DNA from: Ruminiclostridium sp.
GTDB taxonomy: Bacteria > Bacillota_A > Clostridia > Oscillospirales > Oscillospiraceae
Assembly: GCA_017521345.1 (NCBI GenBank)
Contig: JAFXCU010000048.1
Span: forward strand, 1 to 9,487
Direction of reading: 5' to 3'
DNA: 9,487 nt
Part shown: positions 1-6,098 of the stretch, piece after piece
Layout: each line of letters starts with the position of its first letter
Numbering within the stretch: position 1 is the first letter of the stretch
Position numbers and translations under genes: made by a program
The notes under the pieces: generated by a model
What the model was told of the DNA's origin: nothing
What the model saw: only the letters and a program-made list of their open reading frames with translations
Databases searched by the model: none

Positions 1-129
1 CACAATGTGGCCCGCTCCCAGGTTATGAAGCGAAACGAAAATACCCCCGCCGGGTCCAAAACTCTGTGGGCCTATATGGAGGATCTCATCGCAGAGAACG
101 TCAAAAAGGGAAACATCCGGGACGAGTGA
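1..129 (+). CDS. C-terminal fragment of an unrecognised protein
   Basis: An open frame runs from the first base of the window to a TGA at 127-129 and encodes the last 42 residues of a protein. The fragment is hydrophilic and lysine/glutamate-rich, with the readable segments TPAGSKTLWAYMEDL and NVKKGNIRDE. The end looks like an amphipathic helix (WAYMEDLIAENVKK) followed by a short charged tail. I do not recognise the family and propose no function. It is taken as real because it is the only uninterrupted frame here, its codons look ordinary, and a strong plus-strand hairpin terminator begins about 20 bases after the stop. It converges with the acyl-CoA dehydrogenase gene. The start lies outside the window. 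Confidence 0.6.
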   Translation, partial: HNVARSQVMKRNENTPAGSKTLWAYMEDLIAENVKKGNIRDE

Positions 130-149
130 ATGACCATACCAGAAAACAA

Positions 150-185
150 AAAAGTCCGTGCTGCCAATGCAGCACGGACTTTTCT
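150..185 (+). terminator. Intrinsic terminator of the leftmost gene
   Basis: A perfect 13-bp stem pairs AAAGTCCGTGCTG (151-163) with CAGCACGGACTTT (170-182) around the 6-nt loop CCAATG. On the plus strand it is followed by TTTCTT, and on the minus strand by a T-run (complement of 145-153), so it could work in both directions. It lies just after the stop at 127-129. Confidence 0.8.
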
Positions 186-353
186 TGCCTCGCAGAGTTT
201 CGCCGAGAATCGGCGAAAACAAGTTCTATCGGTTTTTGCCGGCAGCATGTATGTCGGCAAAAACACTTCTCAGGCCGCAAACGTGCGAGCCATTGGCTCG
301 TGCGCTGCAGCGGCCTGCAAATCACTTTGAAATGCTGGCATTTCAAAGTCTGC

Positions 354-391
354 AAAAAAAGACCGACCGGTAAACCGGTCGGTCTTTCTTT
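354..391 (-). terminator. Intrinsic terminator of the acyl-CoA dehydrogenase gene
   Basis: A perfect stem pairs GACCGACCGGT (361-371) with ACCGGTCGGTC (374-384), extended by A/T pairs to 358-387, around a 2-base centre. On the minus strand the stem is followed by seven T residues (complement of 354-360), a textbook U-tract. It lies about 50 bases after the dehydrogenase stop. On the plus strand the following bases are TTTCTTT, so it may also stop read-through from the left. Confidence 0.88.
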
Positions 392-438
392 AAGCAAGTT
401 TTCGGTCCCTTTCGGGGTCGAACAGCAATCCGTATGGA

Positions 439-1605
439 TTAGTGGCCCTTGCCGGACAGAACAGCGCCAGAGATAACGATCTTCTGGATCTGGTTGGTGC
501 CCTCGAAGATGCAGTAAGCCTTGATGTCTCTCCAGATCTTCTCAACGCAGTCTTCCTTCATGTAGCCCTTACCACCCATCAGCTGGATAGCGTCGGTGCA
601 GACGGACATTGCGGACTCGGTAGCGAACATCTTAGCCATAGCTGCTTCCTTGGAGAAGGGCAGGCCGTTCTGCTGCAGGTAGTTAGCGTGGGAGACCAGC
701 AGGCGGGAAGCCTCGATCTTGGTAGCCATCTCAGCGATCATCCACTGGATGCCCTGACGCTTGGAAACGGGAGCACCGAAGGTGACACGCTCCTTAACGA
801 AAGCAATAGCCTCGTCCAGAGCGCGGCGAGCGATACCGACTGCCAGAGCGCCGACGCATGCACGGGACTTGTCCAGGGTCTTCATAGCGAAGCCGAAGCC
901 CTTGCCCAGGCCTGCCTCGTGACCGACCAGGTTCCAAGCGGGAACGCGGACGTTGTCGAACTTCAGGGAGCAGGTGGAGATGGTGCGGAAGCCGGACTTG
1001 TCTTCGTACTTGGTGACGGAGAAGCCGGGGGTGCTGGTGGGAACCATGAATGCGGAAATGCCCTTGGTGCCAGCGGAAGGATCGGTGGTAGCGAAGACGC
1101 AGACGATGTCAGCTTCGCCGCCGTTGGTGATGAAGCACTTCTCACCGTTGATGACCCACTCGTCGCCGTCCTTGACTGCGGTGGTCTTAACGTTGGAAGC
1201 GTCGGAACCGGACTGGGGCTCGGTCAGTGCGAATGCAGCGTAGCCCTTGCCTTCCAGGATGTGCTTAGCAAAGTACTGAACCTGCTCGGGGGTACCACCG
1301 ATCAGGATGGGCTTCAGAGCCAGGTTGGTGGTCTGCATGACGGAAGCGAAGTTGCCGTCATAGTAGCCCATCTCTTCGTACATAACTTCAGCAACGTCCA
1401 GGGGAACCTTGTTGCCGCCGAATTCCTTGGGAATCTCGAAGGAGTTCAGGCCCAGCTTGAATGCCTTAGCATAAGCATCGAAGGGGATAGCCTTGGAAGG
1501 ATCAACGACCTTGTCCCAATCCAGCATGATGGGCTCGATTTCCTTCTTAGCGAACTCGCCGATAATGTCAACCCACTTCTGCTGTTCTTCGTTCAGTAAA
1601 CGCAT
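439..1605 (-). CDS. Acyl-CoA dehydrogenase, butyryl-CoA dehydrogenase type
   Basis: This 388-residue flavoprotein oxidises or reduces the alpha-beta bond of short-chain acyl-CoAs. In anaerobic clostridia the family usually reduces crotonyl-CoA to butyryl-CoA with an electron-transfer flavoprotein. Both family signatures are present: ALTEPQSGSD near residues 125-135, and QLMGGKGY..ED....IWRD near residue 345. The catalytic base is E368 in FEGTNQIQ, where short-chain members carry it. Length and domain order (helical N-terminal, central beta, helical C-terminal) are complete. The ATG at 1603-1605 has GGAGG nine bases upstream. The gene has its own terminator and no etfBA, thl, crt or hbd neighbour in the window, so it appears to be transcribed alone. 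Codon choice looks less GC-biased and more uniform than in its neighbours, as in highly expressed genes. Substrate is inferred; branched-chain or aryl-acyl-CoAs are possible. Confidence 0.93.
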   Translation of the reverse strand: MRLLNEEQQKWVDIIGEFAKKEIEPIMLDWDKVVDPSKAIPFDAYAKAFKLGLNSFEIPKEFGGNKVPLDVAEVMYEEMGYYDGNFASVMQTTNLALKPILIGGTPEQVQYFAKHILEGKGYAAFALTEPQSGSDASNVKTTAVKDGDEWVINGEKCFITNGGEADIVCVFATTDPSAGTKGISAFMVPTSTPGFSVTKYEDKSGFRTISTCSLKFDNVRVPAWNLVGHEAGLGKGFGFAMKTLDKSRACVGALAVGIARRALDEAIAFVKERVTFGAPVSKRQGIQWMIAEMATKIEASRLLVSHANYLQQNGLPFSKEAAMAKMFATESAMSVCTDAIQLMGGKGYMKEDCVEKIWRDIKAYCIFEGTNQIQKIVISGAVLSGKGH

Positions 1606-1888
1606 GATAATCTACCTCCAAATAAAATTCGTCATAGATGACATATAGCGCCTGCCTGCATGTGGCAGACTAAACACTGCCCGTCGCCGGACAATTGTTC
1701 TCAAAAATCAGGGCTGCGGACCTGGGAAAAATCCCCTCATTTCACAGGGCTTTTCCTTGGAAATACTCACAATCCGCTAACCTACACACTAATGATACTT
1801 CCTTAGCCCGACAAAAGAAATCGGACTGATTAATTAAATAATCGGTTTTTATACTACATTCTTCTAGTACACCTACCTGGGGTATTCC
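1606..1888 (-). promoter_or_regulatory. Leader and presumed promoter region of the dehydrogenase gene
   Basis: This 283-bp AT-richer gap must hold the dehydrogenase promoter, but no TTGACA/TATAAT pair with proper spacing is convincing. Visible elements are the GGAGG ribosome binding site at 1615-1619, a 5'-UTR hairpin CTGCC/GGCAG at 1652-1668, the short palindrome ACAATTGT at about 1691-1698, and an AT-rich block. That block contains the inverted repeat GATTA-N6-TAATC (1828-1843), flanked by two direct AATCGG copies at 1819-1824 and 1840-1845, 21 bp or two helical turns apart. The AT-rich block could be a regulator site. No clear terminator for the MATE gene is seen at the right edge. Confidence 0.4.
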
Positions 1889-3274
1889 TTAGAATTTGTA
1901 GTCGCTCTCTGCCAGGGGACGGATGACCCTGTGGTAGATCCGGTACAGGTAAACTGCGGCCAGCAGGCCGGCCAGGACCTCCGCAATGGGGAAGGCCCAC
2001 CAGACCATACCCAGGCCGCCGATCTTAGAGAAGAGGAAGGCCATAGGCAGGACCAGCAGCAGCTGGCGGAAGATAGCGATGGACATACTCAGGAATCCCT
2101 TGCCCAGGGCCTGCAGCACCGCAGAGGCCACGATGGTGAAGCCGCCCACGACGAAGCACAGGCTCAGGGTCCGCAGGGCGGGCACACCAATGGTCAGCAT
2201 ATCCGGAGAGGCCTGGAAGATGGACAGAAGCTTGTCCGGTACCAGCTGGAAGAGGGCAATGGCGAGGACCATGATGCACAGGGCCCAGCAGATGGCCAGC
2301 TTGATGGTTCCGGTGATGCGCTCGGGCTTTCGGGCACCGTAGTTGTAGGCCACGATGGGCACCATACCATTGTTCATGCCGATGATGGGCAGGAAGGCAA
2401 AGCCCTGGAGCTTGAACCACACGCCGTAGACGGCGGCAGCCGTCTCGGTAAAGCCCACCAGGATCTGGTTCAGGCCGAAGATCAGGACGGAGGGCACGGT
2501 CTGCATGAGGATGGAGGGCAGGCCCACGCTGTAGATCCGGCCGATGACCGGCAGGTTGGGGCGCATATTGTCCCGGGTGATGGTGATATCCGGGTTTTTC
2601 TTCCGGTTATAGTAGACACCCAGGGCGGTGCCCACAAACTGGCTGATGACGGTGGCAATGGCCGCGCCGGTGACGCCCATGGCAGGGCAGCCAAAGAGGC
2701 CAAAGATCAGGATGGGGTCCAGGATGATGTTCAGCACGGCACCCACGATCTGGATGACCATGCTGTAGAAGGTCTGGCCTGTGGCCTGAAGGAGCCGGGA
2801 CAGCAGGACCTGACCGAAGCAGCCCACAGCCAGCAGACAGATCCAGAAGAGGTAATCACAGCCCAGCTGGATGATCTCCGGGTCGGTGACCTGTGCGGCA
2901 AAGTAGAGCCGGGAGCCAAACACACCCAGCACTGCAAAGAGGATGCTGCTGGCCACACCCAGGAAGATGGCGTTGCCCGCCACCCGGTTGGCCATGGCAA
3001 AGTTCCGCTCACCCAGGCTGCGGGAGAGCATGGCGTTGATGCCTACGCCGGTGCCGGTGGCAACGGCGATCATCAGGTTCTGGACGGGGTAGGCCAGAGA
3101 GACCGCCGTCAGGGCAGCCTCGCTGATATAGGAAACGAACATGCTGTCCACCACGTTGTACAGGGCCTGAATGAGCATAGAGATCATCATAGGCCCGGAC
3201 ATGGTCAGCAGCAGCTTGCCGATGGGCATAACGCCCATCTTGTTTTCAGTCGCCGGTTGGGGCTGGGAACTCAT
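1889..3274 (-). CDS. MATE family multidrug/cation antiporter
   Basis: This 461-residue integral membrane exporter would drive toxic organic cations or drugs out of the cell using a Na+ or H+ gradient. The sequence shows about 12 hydrophobic segments in two homologous halves. N-terminal half features are SGPMMISMLIQALYNVVDSMFV with D43, and the following ALTAVSLAYPVQNL and GTGVGINAMLSR. NIILDPILIFG lies near residues 182-192 and GAAIATVISQ near 203-212. Length is normal for the family. The ATG at 3272-3274 follows the TAA of the kinase-like gene with no gap, and its GGAGG (3285-3289) lies inside that gene, so translation is probably coupled. The substrate cannot be read from sequence. The family is certain, but the subgroup (DinF/NorM-like) is not. 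Confidence 0.93.
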   Translation of the reverse strand: MSSQPQPATENKMGVMPIGKLLLTMSGPMMISMLIQALYNVVDSMFVSYISEAALTAVSLAYPVQNLMIAVATGTGVGINAMLSRSLGERNFAMANRVAGNAIFLGVASSILFAVLGVFGSRLYFAAQVTDPEIIQLGCDYLFWICLLAVGCFGQVLLSRLLQATGQTFYSMVIQIVGAVLNIILDPILIFGLFGCPAMGVTGAAIATVISQFVGTALGVYYNRKKNPDITITRDNMRPNLPVIGRIYSVGLPSILMQTVPSVLIFGLNQILVGFTETAAAVYGVWFKLQGFAFLPIIGMNNGMVPIVAYNYGARKPERITGTIKLAICWALCIMVLAIALFQLVPDKLLSIFQASPDMLTIGVPALRTLSLCFVVGGFTIVASAVLQALGKGFLSMSIAIFRQLLLVLPMAFLFSKIGGLGMVWWAFPIAEVLAGLLAAVYLYRIYHRVIRPLAESDYKF

Positions 3275-3874
3275 TTACCGTCCACCTCCGGGGAAGGTCT
3301 CCACGGCCCGCTTGAGGATCTCCACAGCGTAGTCCACCCCGTACTGGCCGCTGATGGCCAGGTGGTAGTGACGGGCGTCGCCCCACTTGTTCTGGGAGAA
3401 ATAGTTATAGAAGGAGGCGCGCTTCTTGTCCTGCTTCTTCACATAGTCCACCATGTTGCTGGCCTCCCGCTCGTAGACGTCCTTGGCACGCTGGGCACGG
3501 TACTCCATGGGGGCATGGATGAAGACGTTGAGCACATCGGTCCGCTCCCGCAGGACATAGTCGGCGCAGCGGCCCACGATGACGCAGGGGCCCTTCTCGG
3601 CCAGTTCCCGGATGATCTTGCTCTGGACCAGAAAGATCTGGTCGTTCATGGGCAGCTGCTGGGCTCCCATGTACAGGCCGTAGAGGAAGCTGGTGGCCTT
3701 CATCTGCTCGGTCTTCTTGATGTACTCCTCAGACAGGCCGCTCTCCTTGGCGGCCATGAGGATGAGCTCCTTGTTGTAGAAAGGAATGCCCAGCTCCTTG
3801 GCCAGCTTTTCGCCGATGGCTCGGCCGCCGGACCCGTACTCACGGGAAATGGTAATGACAGGAATGTTGCTCAT
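3275..3874 (-). CDS. Cytidylate-kinase-like P-loop protein
   Basis: This 199-residue protein resembles the cytidylate kinase-like family found in many clostridia, which is related to Cmk but not the housekeeping enzyme. The N-terminus reads ITISREYGSGGRAIGEKLA, a P-loop at about residues 8-24, followed by an NKELI.MAA segment. A second conserved stretch CVIVGRCADYVL (97-108) precedes VFIHAP (117-122) and the arginine-rich lid-like R126/R129. Nucleotide phosphorylation is assumed from the fold; the true substrate of this subfamily is not known to me. The start at 3872-3874 was chosen because AGGAGG lies eight bases upstream and because the longer open frame to 4060 runs into a hairpin and rnpB. 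It is the first gene of a two-gene unit with the MATE exporter. I see no promoter in its 120-bp leader. Confidence 0.88.
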   Translation of the reverse strand: MSNIPVITISREYGSGGRAIGEKLAKELGIPFYNKELILMAAKESGLSEEYIKKTEQMKATSFLYGLYMGAQQLPMNDQIFLVQSKIIRELAEKGPCVIVGRCADYVLRERTDVLNVFIHAPMEYRAQRAKDVYEREASNMVDYVKKQDKKRASFYNYFSQNKWGDARHYHLAISGQYGVDYAVEILKRAVETFPGGGR

Positions 3875-3897
3875 AGGATACTCCTCCTTGGAAACTC

Positions 3898-3912
3898 GCC
3901 GTCCTTGACGGC
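3898..3912 (-). other. Small hairpin just before the kinase ribosome binding site
   Basis: GCCGTC and GACGGC pair perfectly around a 3-nt loop. On the minus strand the hairpin ends about 10 bases before the AGGAGG of the kinase-like gene, where it could modulate translation or protect the mRNA end. No function is shown. Confidence 0.35.
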
Positions 3913-3937
3913 AAACGGGATAACGAAACCATTTGGG

Positions 3938-3983
3938 AAAGGCCCACATGCTCCTCCGGACGGAGAGAGCCGCGTGGGCCTTT
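3938..3983 (-). terminator. Stem-loop downstream of rnpB, possible leaky terminator or processing site
   Basis: The stem AAAGGCCCAC (3938-3947) pairs with GTGGGCCTTT (3974-3983). The long loop contains an inner CTCCG/CGGAG stem. On the minus strand it follows the RNase P RNA by about ten bases. The T-run (complement of 3985-3991) sits before the stem and only CCTTTCCC after it, so it is not a canonical terminator. Without a clear promoter further down, partial read-through into the kinase and MATE genes is plausible. Confidence 0.5.
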
Positions 3984-3993
3984 GCAAAAAAAC

Positions 3994-4352
3994 ACAAGTG
4001 AGCCTGTAAGCCGGGTTCTGTTAAAGACAGCCATCTATCTAGGCGTGCCGTTGCCAACACGCTCCAGCCACCTCCCCGGGGAGACCGGGCCGGTCACATT
4101 CCCCTCCACGGTGTTGCTCCGGATAGAGTTTACATCACCGGACACTTCCGAGCCGGCGGGTGAGCTCTTACCTCACCTTTCCACCCTTACCTGATCACCG
4201 GTTTTCAAGACCGGGCCAGGCGGTATCTCTCTGTTGCACTTGTCCTGAAGTCGCCTTCGGCGGGCGTTACCCGTTATCCTTGCCCTATGGAGCCCGGACT
4301 TTCCTCATGGACGGCCTTTCGGCCTGCCCACGCGGCTGCCCAGCTCACTTGT
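3994..4352 (-). ncRNA. rnpB: RNase P RNA, bacterial class A
   Basis: This is the catalytic RNA of RNase P, which cuts the 5' leader from precursor tRNAs. Read on the minus strand, it shows the universal GAGGAAAGTCCGGGCTC (complement of 4290-4306) near the 5' end. The middle GGTAAGGGTGGAAAGG and GGTAAGAGCTCACC region is the complement of 4159-4191. AGATAGATGGCTGTC (4026-4040) and ACAGAACCCGGCTTA (4007-4021) lie at the 3' end. Helix P1 is visible as ACAAGTGAGC at the 5' end (4343-4352) pairing with GCTCACTTGT at the 3' end (3994-4003), which fixes the ends and gives about 359 nt. The class A call rests on length and the P1-to-P4 spacing as I read it. Open frames crossing this region are spurious. 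Confidence 0.95.
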
Positions 4353-4359
4353 ATCCTAT

Positions 4360-4388
4360 ATTTTACTCAATTCAAGGGAAGTTGTCAA
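4360..4388 (-). promoter_or_regulatory. Sigma-A promoter of rnpB
   Basis: On the minus strand a perfect -35 TTGACA (4383-4388) is followed by exactly 17 bases and a -10 TAAAAT (4360-4365). Transcription would start at about 4352-4354, matching the 5' end of helix P1 in the RNase P RNA. This is the best promoter in the window. Confidence 0.9.
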
Positions 4389-4396
4389 CAATCCGT

Positions 4397-4452
4397 TGCC
4401 CCTCATCCGTCATGGCTTCGCCATGCCACCTTCCCCCCAGGGGGAAGGCTTT
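4397..4452 (-). repeat. Palindromic intergenic repeat forming the end of the cotH-like gene
   Basis: Two perfect hairpins lie side by side: ATGGC-TTC-GCCAT (4412-4424) and CCTTCCCCC/GGGGGAAGG (4429-4437 with 4440-4448). The plus-strand text CCCCTCATCCGTCATGGC followed by TTCGCCATGCCACC matches, from memory, a repeat common between genes in gut Oscillospiraceae. Here it is partly coding: on the minus strand it provides the last residues (PSPWGEGGMAKP) and the TGA (4410-4412) of the kinase gene. It may also act as a 3' stabiliser or weak terminator before the rnpB promoter. The outer boundaries are approximate. Confidence 0.65.
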
Positions 4453-6086
4453 CCGCTTACGGGAGGCTGGGGTATCCCTCCCCCGCCCCAGCCGTTGGGC
4501 GGTGCTCCGCCCCCGGCGGATCCCTCCGGAGGCTCCATGCTGGAGGGGTCAAAGTTTTCAGGGATCTCCATGTTGTTGGGGTCGAAGTTCTCGGGCTGCT
4601 CCATGCTGCCGCCGGGGCCGCCCATACCGCCCCCCATCCCCATGGAGCCCATGTCCGAGAGGGTCAGGTGGGAGGCATCCACCTGCTCGGTGCTCCCTTC
4701 CAGCTGCCCCTGGATGCTCTCGGCCCGCAGAAGGCAGAATTCCCGCAGGGTGTCCGTTCCGACCTGGAACTCCTCATAGGTGCAGAACTTGGTGGGGTCT
4801 TTTTCCACATAGGGGGCGATCAGCGCCGTCACCCGGTCGAACTCAGCTTCAAACTCCCCGCTGGTGAAATACGTCAGGAAGTCGGCAAAATACTGATGGT
4901 ACTGGCTGGTGTAAGCCTCGTCCTGGAAGATCCAGGCCAGCATGGGCCGGTCCTCCACGGTCCCGCCGGACACAGGATCGTCGATGGAGGTGTTCACCAG
5001 GCTGGTGGCATCCCCAGCGTTCTGGAAGCCCCCAAAGGCCAGGTTGTAGTCCCAGGGGATCATGGACAGGACCCCATCCTCCTCGTAGAGGTAGTAGTTG
5101 TGGACCATGGAGCCGGTATAGCTGTCCCCATTGCAGACGAAGTTGTGGACCACGAAGTAGCGGATGACTTCTTCTACATCCACCACAGGCCCAATATCCG
5201 TCCCCTCATTGAGGGCCTTGATGGACTGGATGAGCCGGGTCTTGTCAGCATCGGTGATGCCGGTCTTGGCATTGTCGAAGATGTTGGCGTAGCTGTCGAA
5301 GCTGTCATCGGTGTAGACCAGCTTTACATCGTCGGAGCCCATGGCTGGGGCGCCGCCCTGGCCCTTCCCCCCTGCCTGCTGCTGTCTGCCGCCTGGCTGG
5401 GGCATCTCCTCCATCCCTTCCGGCATCCGGAAGTTTCCTCCGGCTCCCCGGCCGCCACCCATGTCCATGGAGTCGGGCTTGTAGAGTTCGCCCCGGACAG
5501 AACCGTAGTTCCGCTCCAGGAAGGACTCCTCCACCCCCTCCACCGCCAGGTAAAGACCCCAGTCCTCCCCGTTGACGGTGATCCAGGCATAGCTGCACAG
5601 GGGGGATGCCACCCCAAAGTCGGCCATCATCTGGTAGGTCAGGTAGTCCTTCCTATAGGTGTTGTCCTGAATGATGTTGTTCAGGCTCAGCTTGTCCAGG
5701 CCCTGGTAATTGCCCCCGTCCTGGTAGTGGTCGAACTCCAGCTTGAAGCTGTAGCGGTCGTTGCCGTAGGTCCGCACCGAGGACAAAGAGGTGTTTCCCT
5801 TGGCCCGGATAGCGATGTTGGGCACCGTTTCTCCGTCGATGGTGACGGTGCACATGGTGTATTCCTCGTTCTCGCAGGTGTCCAGAAAGGCCTCCCAGTC
5901 CTCCATGGCGATGTCGATGGCGTGGACGGTATCGGTGGAGAAGAGGCCCTGGGCGTAGGCGGGTTCCTCCCCTGCCGTCATGGTCCGGGCCTGGGGATAC
6001 TTCCAGATGAGCAGTCCGCCGACCACCACAAAGATGGCCAGGCACAGAGCCAGGCAGATCACATCCAGGTGTTTATGGGTGGACAT
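4410..6086 (-). CDS. Membrane-anchored CotH-family protein kinase
   Basis: This 558-residue protein is related to spore coat protein CotH, an atypical protein kinase that in Bacillus phosphorylates coat proteins. A single hydrophobic segment at residues 8-28 with a short basic N-terminus predicts an N-terminal anchor and an external catalytic part. Kinase features in order are RAKGNTS (94-100), SFKLEF with the likely ATP-binding K115, DKLSLNN (131-137), NGDSYTG (319-325), HNYYLY (329-334) and the metal-binding type motif IPWDYN (343-348). A Gly/Met/Gln-rich insert (207-250) splits the domain. The tail carries 11-residue repeats (PENFDP..ME), then a Gly/Pro stretch whose end comes from an intergenic repeat. 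The start at 6084-6086 has AAGGAGG seven bases upstream, 12 bp after the DUF4956 gene. It is the last gene of the VTC-DUF4956-CotH set. The family is well supported; the target, perhaps an envelope protein, is unknown. Confidence 0.9.
   Translation of the reverse strand: MSTHKHLDVICLALCLAIFVVVGGLLIWKYPQARTMTAGEEPAYAQGLFSTDTVHAIDIAMEDWEAFLDTCENEEYTMCTVTIDGETVPNIAIRAKGNTSLSSVRTYGNDRYSFKLEFDHYQDGGNYQGLDKLSLNNIIQDNTYRKDYLTYQMMADFGVASPLCSYAWITVNGEDWGLYLAVEGVEESFLERNYGSVRGELYKPDSMDMGGGRGAGGNFRMPEGMEEMPQPGGRQQQAGGKGQGGAPAMGSDDVKLVYTDDSFDSYANIFDNAKTGITDADKTRLIQSIKALNEGTDIGPVVDVEEVIRYFVVHNFVCNGDSYTGSMVHNYYLYEEDGVLSMIPWDYNLAFGGFQNAGDATSLVNTSIDDPVSGGTVEDRPMLAWIFQDEAYTSQYHQYFADFLTYFTSGEFEAEFDRVTALIAPYVEKDPTKFCTYEEFQVGTDTLREFCLLRAESIQGQLEGSTEQVDASHLTLSDMGSMGMGGGMGGPGGSMEQPENFDPNNMEIPENFDPSSMEPPEGSAGGGAPPNGWGGGGIPQPPVSGKPSPWGEGGMAKP
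4533..4605 (-). repeat. 33-bp tandem coding repeat in the kinase tail
   Basis: The plus-strand text CTCCATG recurs at 4533, 4566 and 4599, giving two full 33-bp units and the start of a third. The units encode the 11-residue motif PENFDP(N/S)(N/S)ME(I/P) in the C-terminal tail of the CotH-like protein. Most differences between copies are at third codon positions, so the protein motif seems to be maintained. Repeat number may vary between strains. Confidence 0.75.
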
Positions 6087-6098
6087 GGTTCCCCCTCC

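Larger units (their letters stand above)
130..438. other. Gene-free spacer packed with stem-loops
   Basis: This 309-bp gap between two converging genes holds no credible gene. Nearly all of it folds into consecutive inverted repeats: 151-182, 198-218 (TTTCGCCGA/TCGGCGAAA), 232-264 (GTTTTTGCCG/CGGCAAAAAC), 271-317 (CAGGCCGC/GCGGCCTG, with an inner CGAGCC/GGCTCG stem), 324-349 (ACTTTGAAATG/CATTTCAAAGT) and 358-387. Two weaker ones follow at about 402-419 and 427-440, the last spanning the stop codon of the dehydrogenase. The first and sixth are convincing terminators. The four between them have no good U-tract and are unexplained. Their regular succession suggests a structured RNA or a multicopy intergenic element rather than chance. 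Confidence 0.65.

Noticed and set aside
150..391. CRISPR array
   Set aside because: The stem-loops differ in sequence and length, there is no repeated unit with regular spacers, and no cas gene is present.
66..476. Small protein genes within the stem-loop spacer
   Set aside because: The frames on both strands run through terminator hairpins, lack ribosome binding sites, and have compositions typical of inverted repeats.
442..1599. A 385-codon plus-strand open frame mirroring the dehydrogenase gene
   Set aside because: It arises from codon bias of the highly conserved opposite gene and shows no family motif.
1606..1888. Rex-type or other named operator before the dehydrogenase gene
   Set aside because: ACAATTGT and the GATTA-N6-TAATC inverted repeat do not match a full Rex consensus, and no promoter can be fixed next to them.
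1931..4009. A 692-codon plus-strand open frame opposite the MATE and kinase-like genes
   Set aside because: It has the composition of a complementary-strand shadow (many Gly, His, Asp, Gln), no recognisable motif, and runs into rnpB.
3875..4060. N-terminal extension of the cytidylate-kinase-like protein
   Set aside because: The extra 62 residues would be encoded by the post-rnpB hairpin and the 3' end of rnpB. The start at 3872-3874 has AGGAGG at good spacing and opens directly into the P-loop strand.
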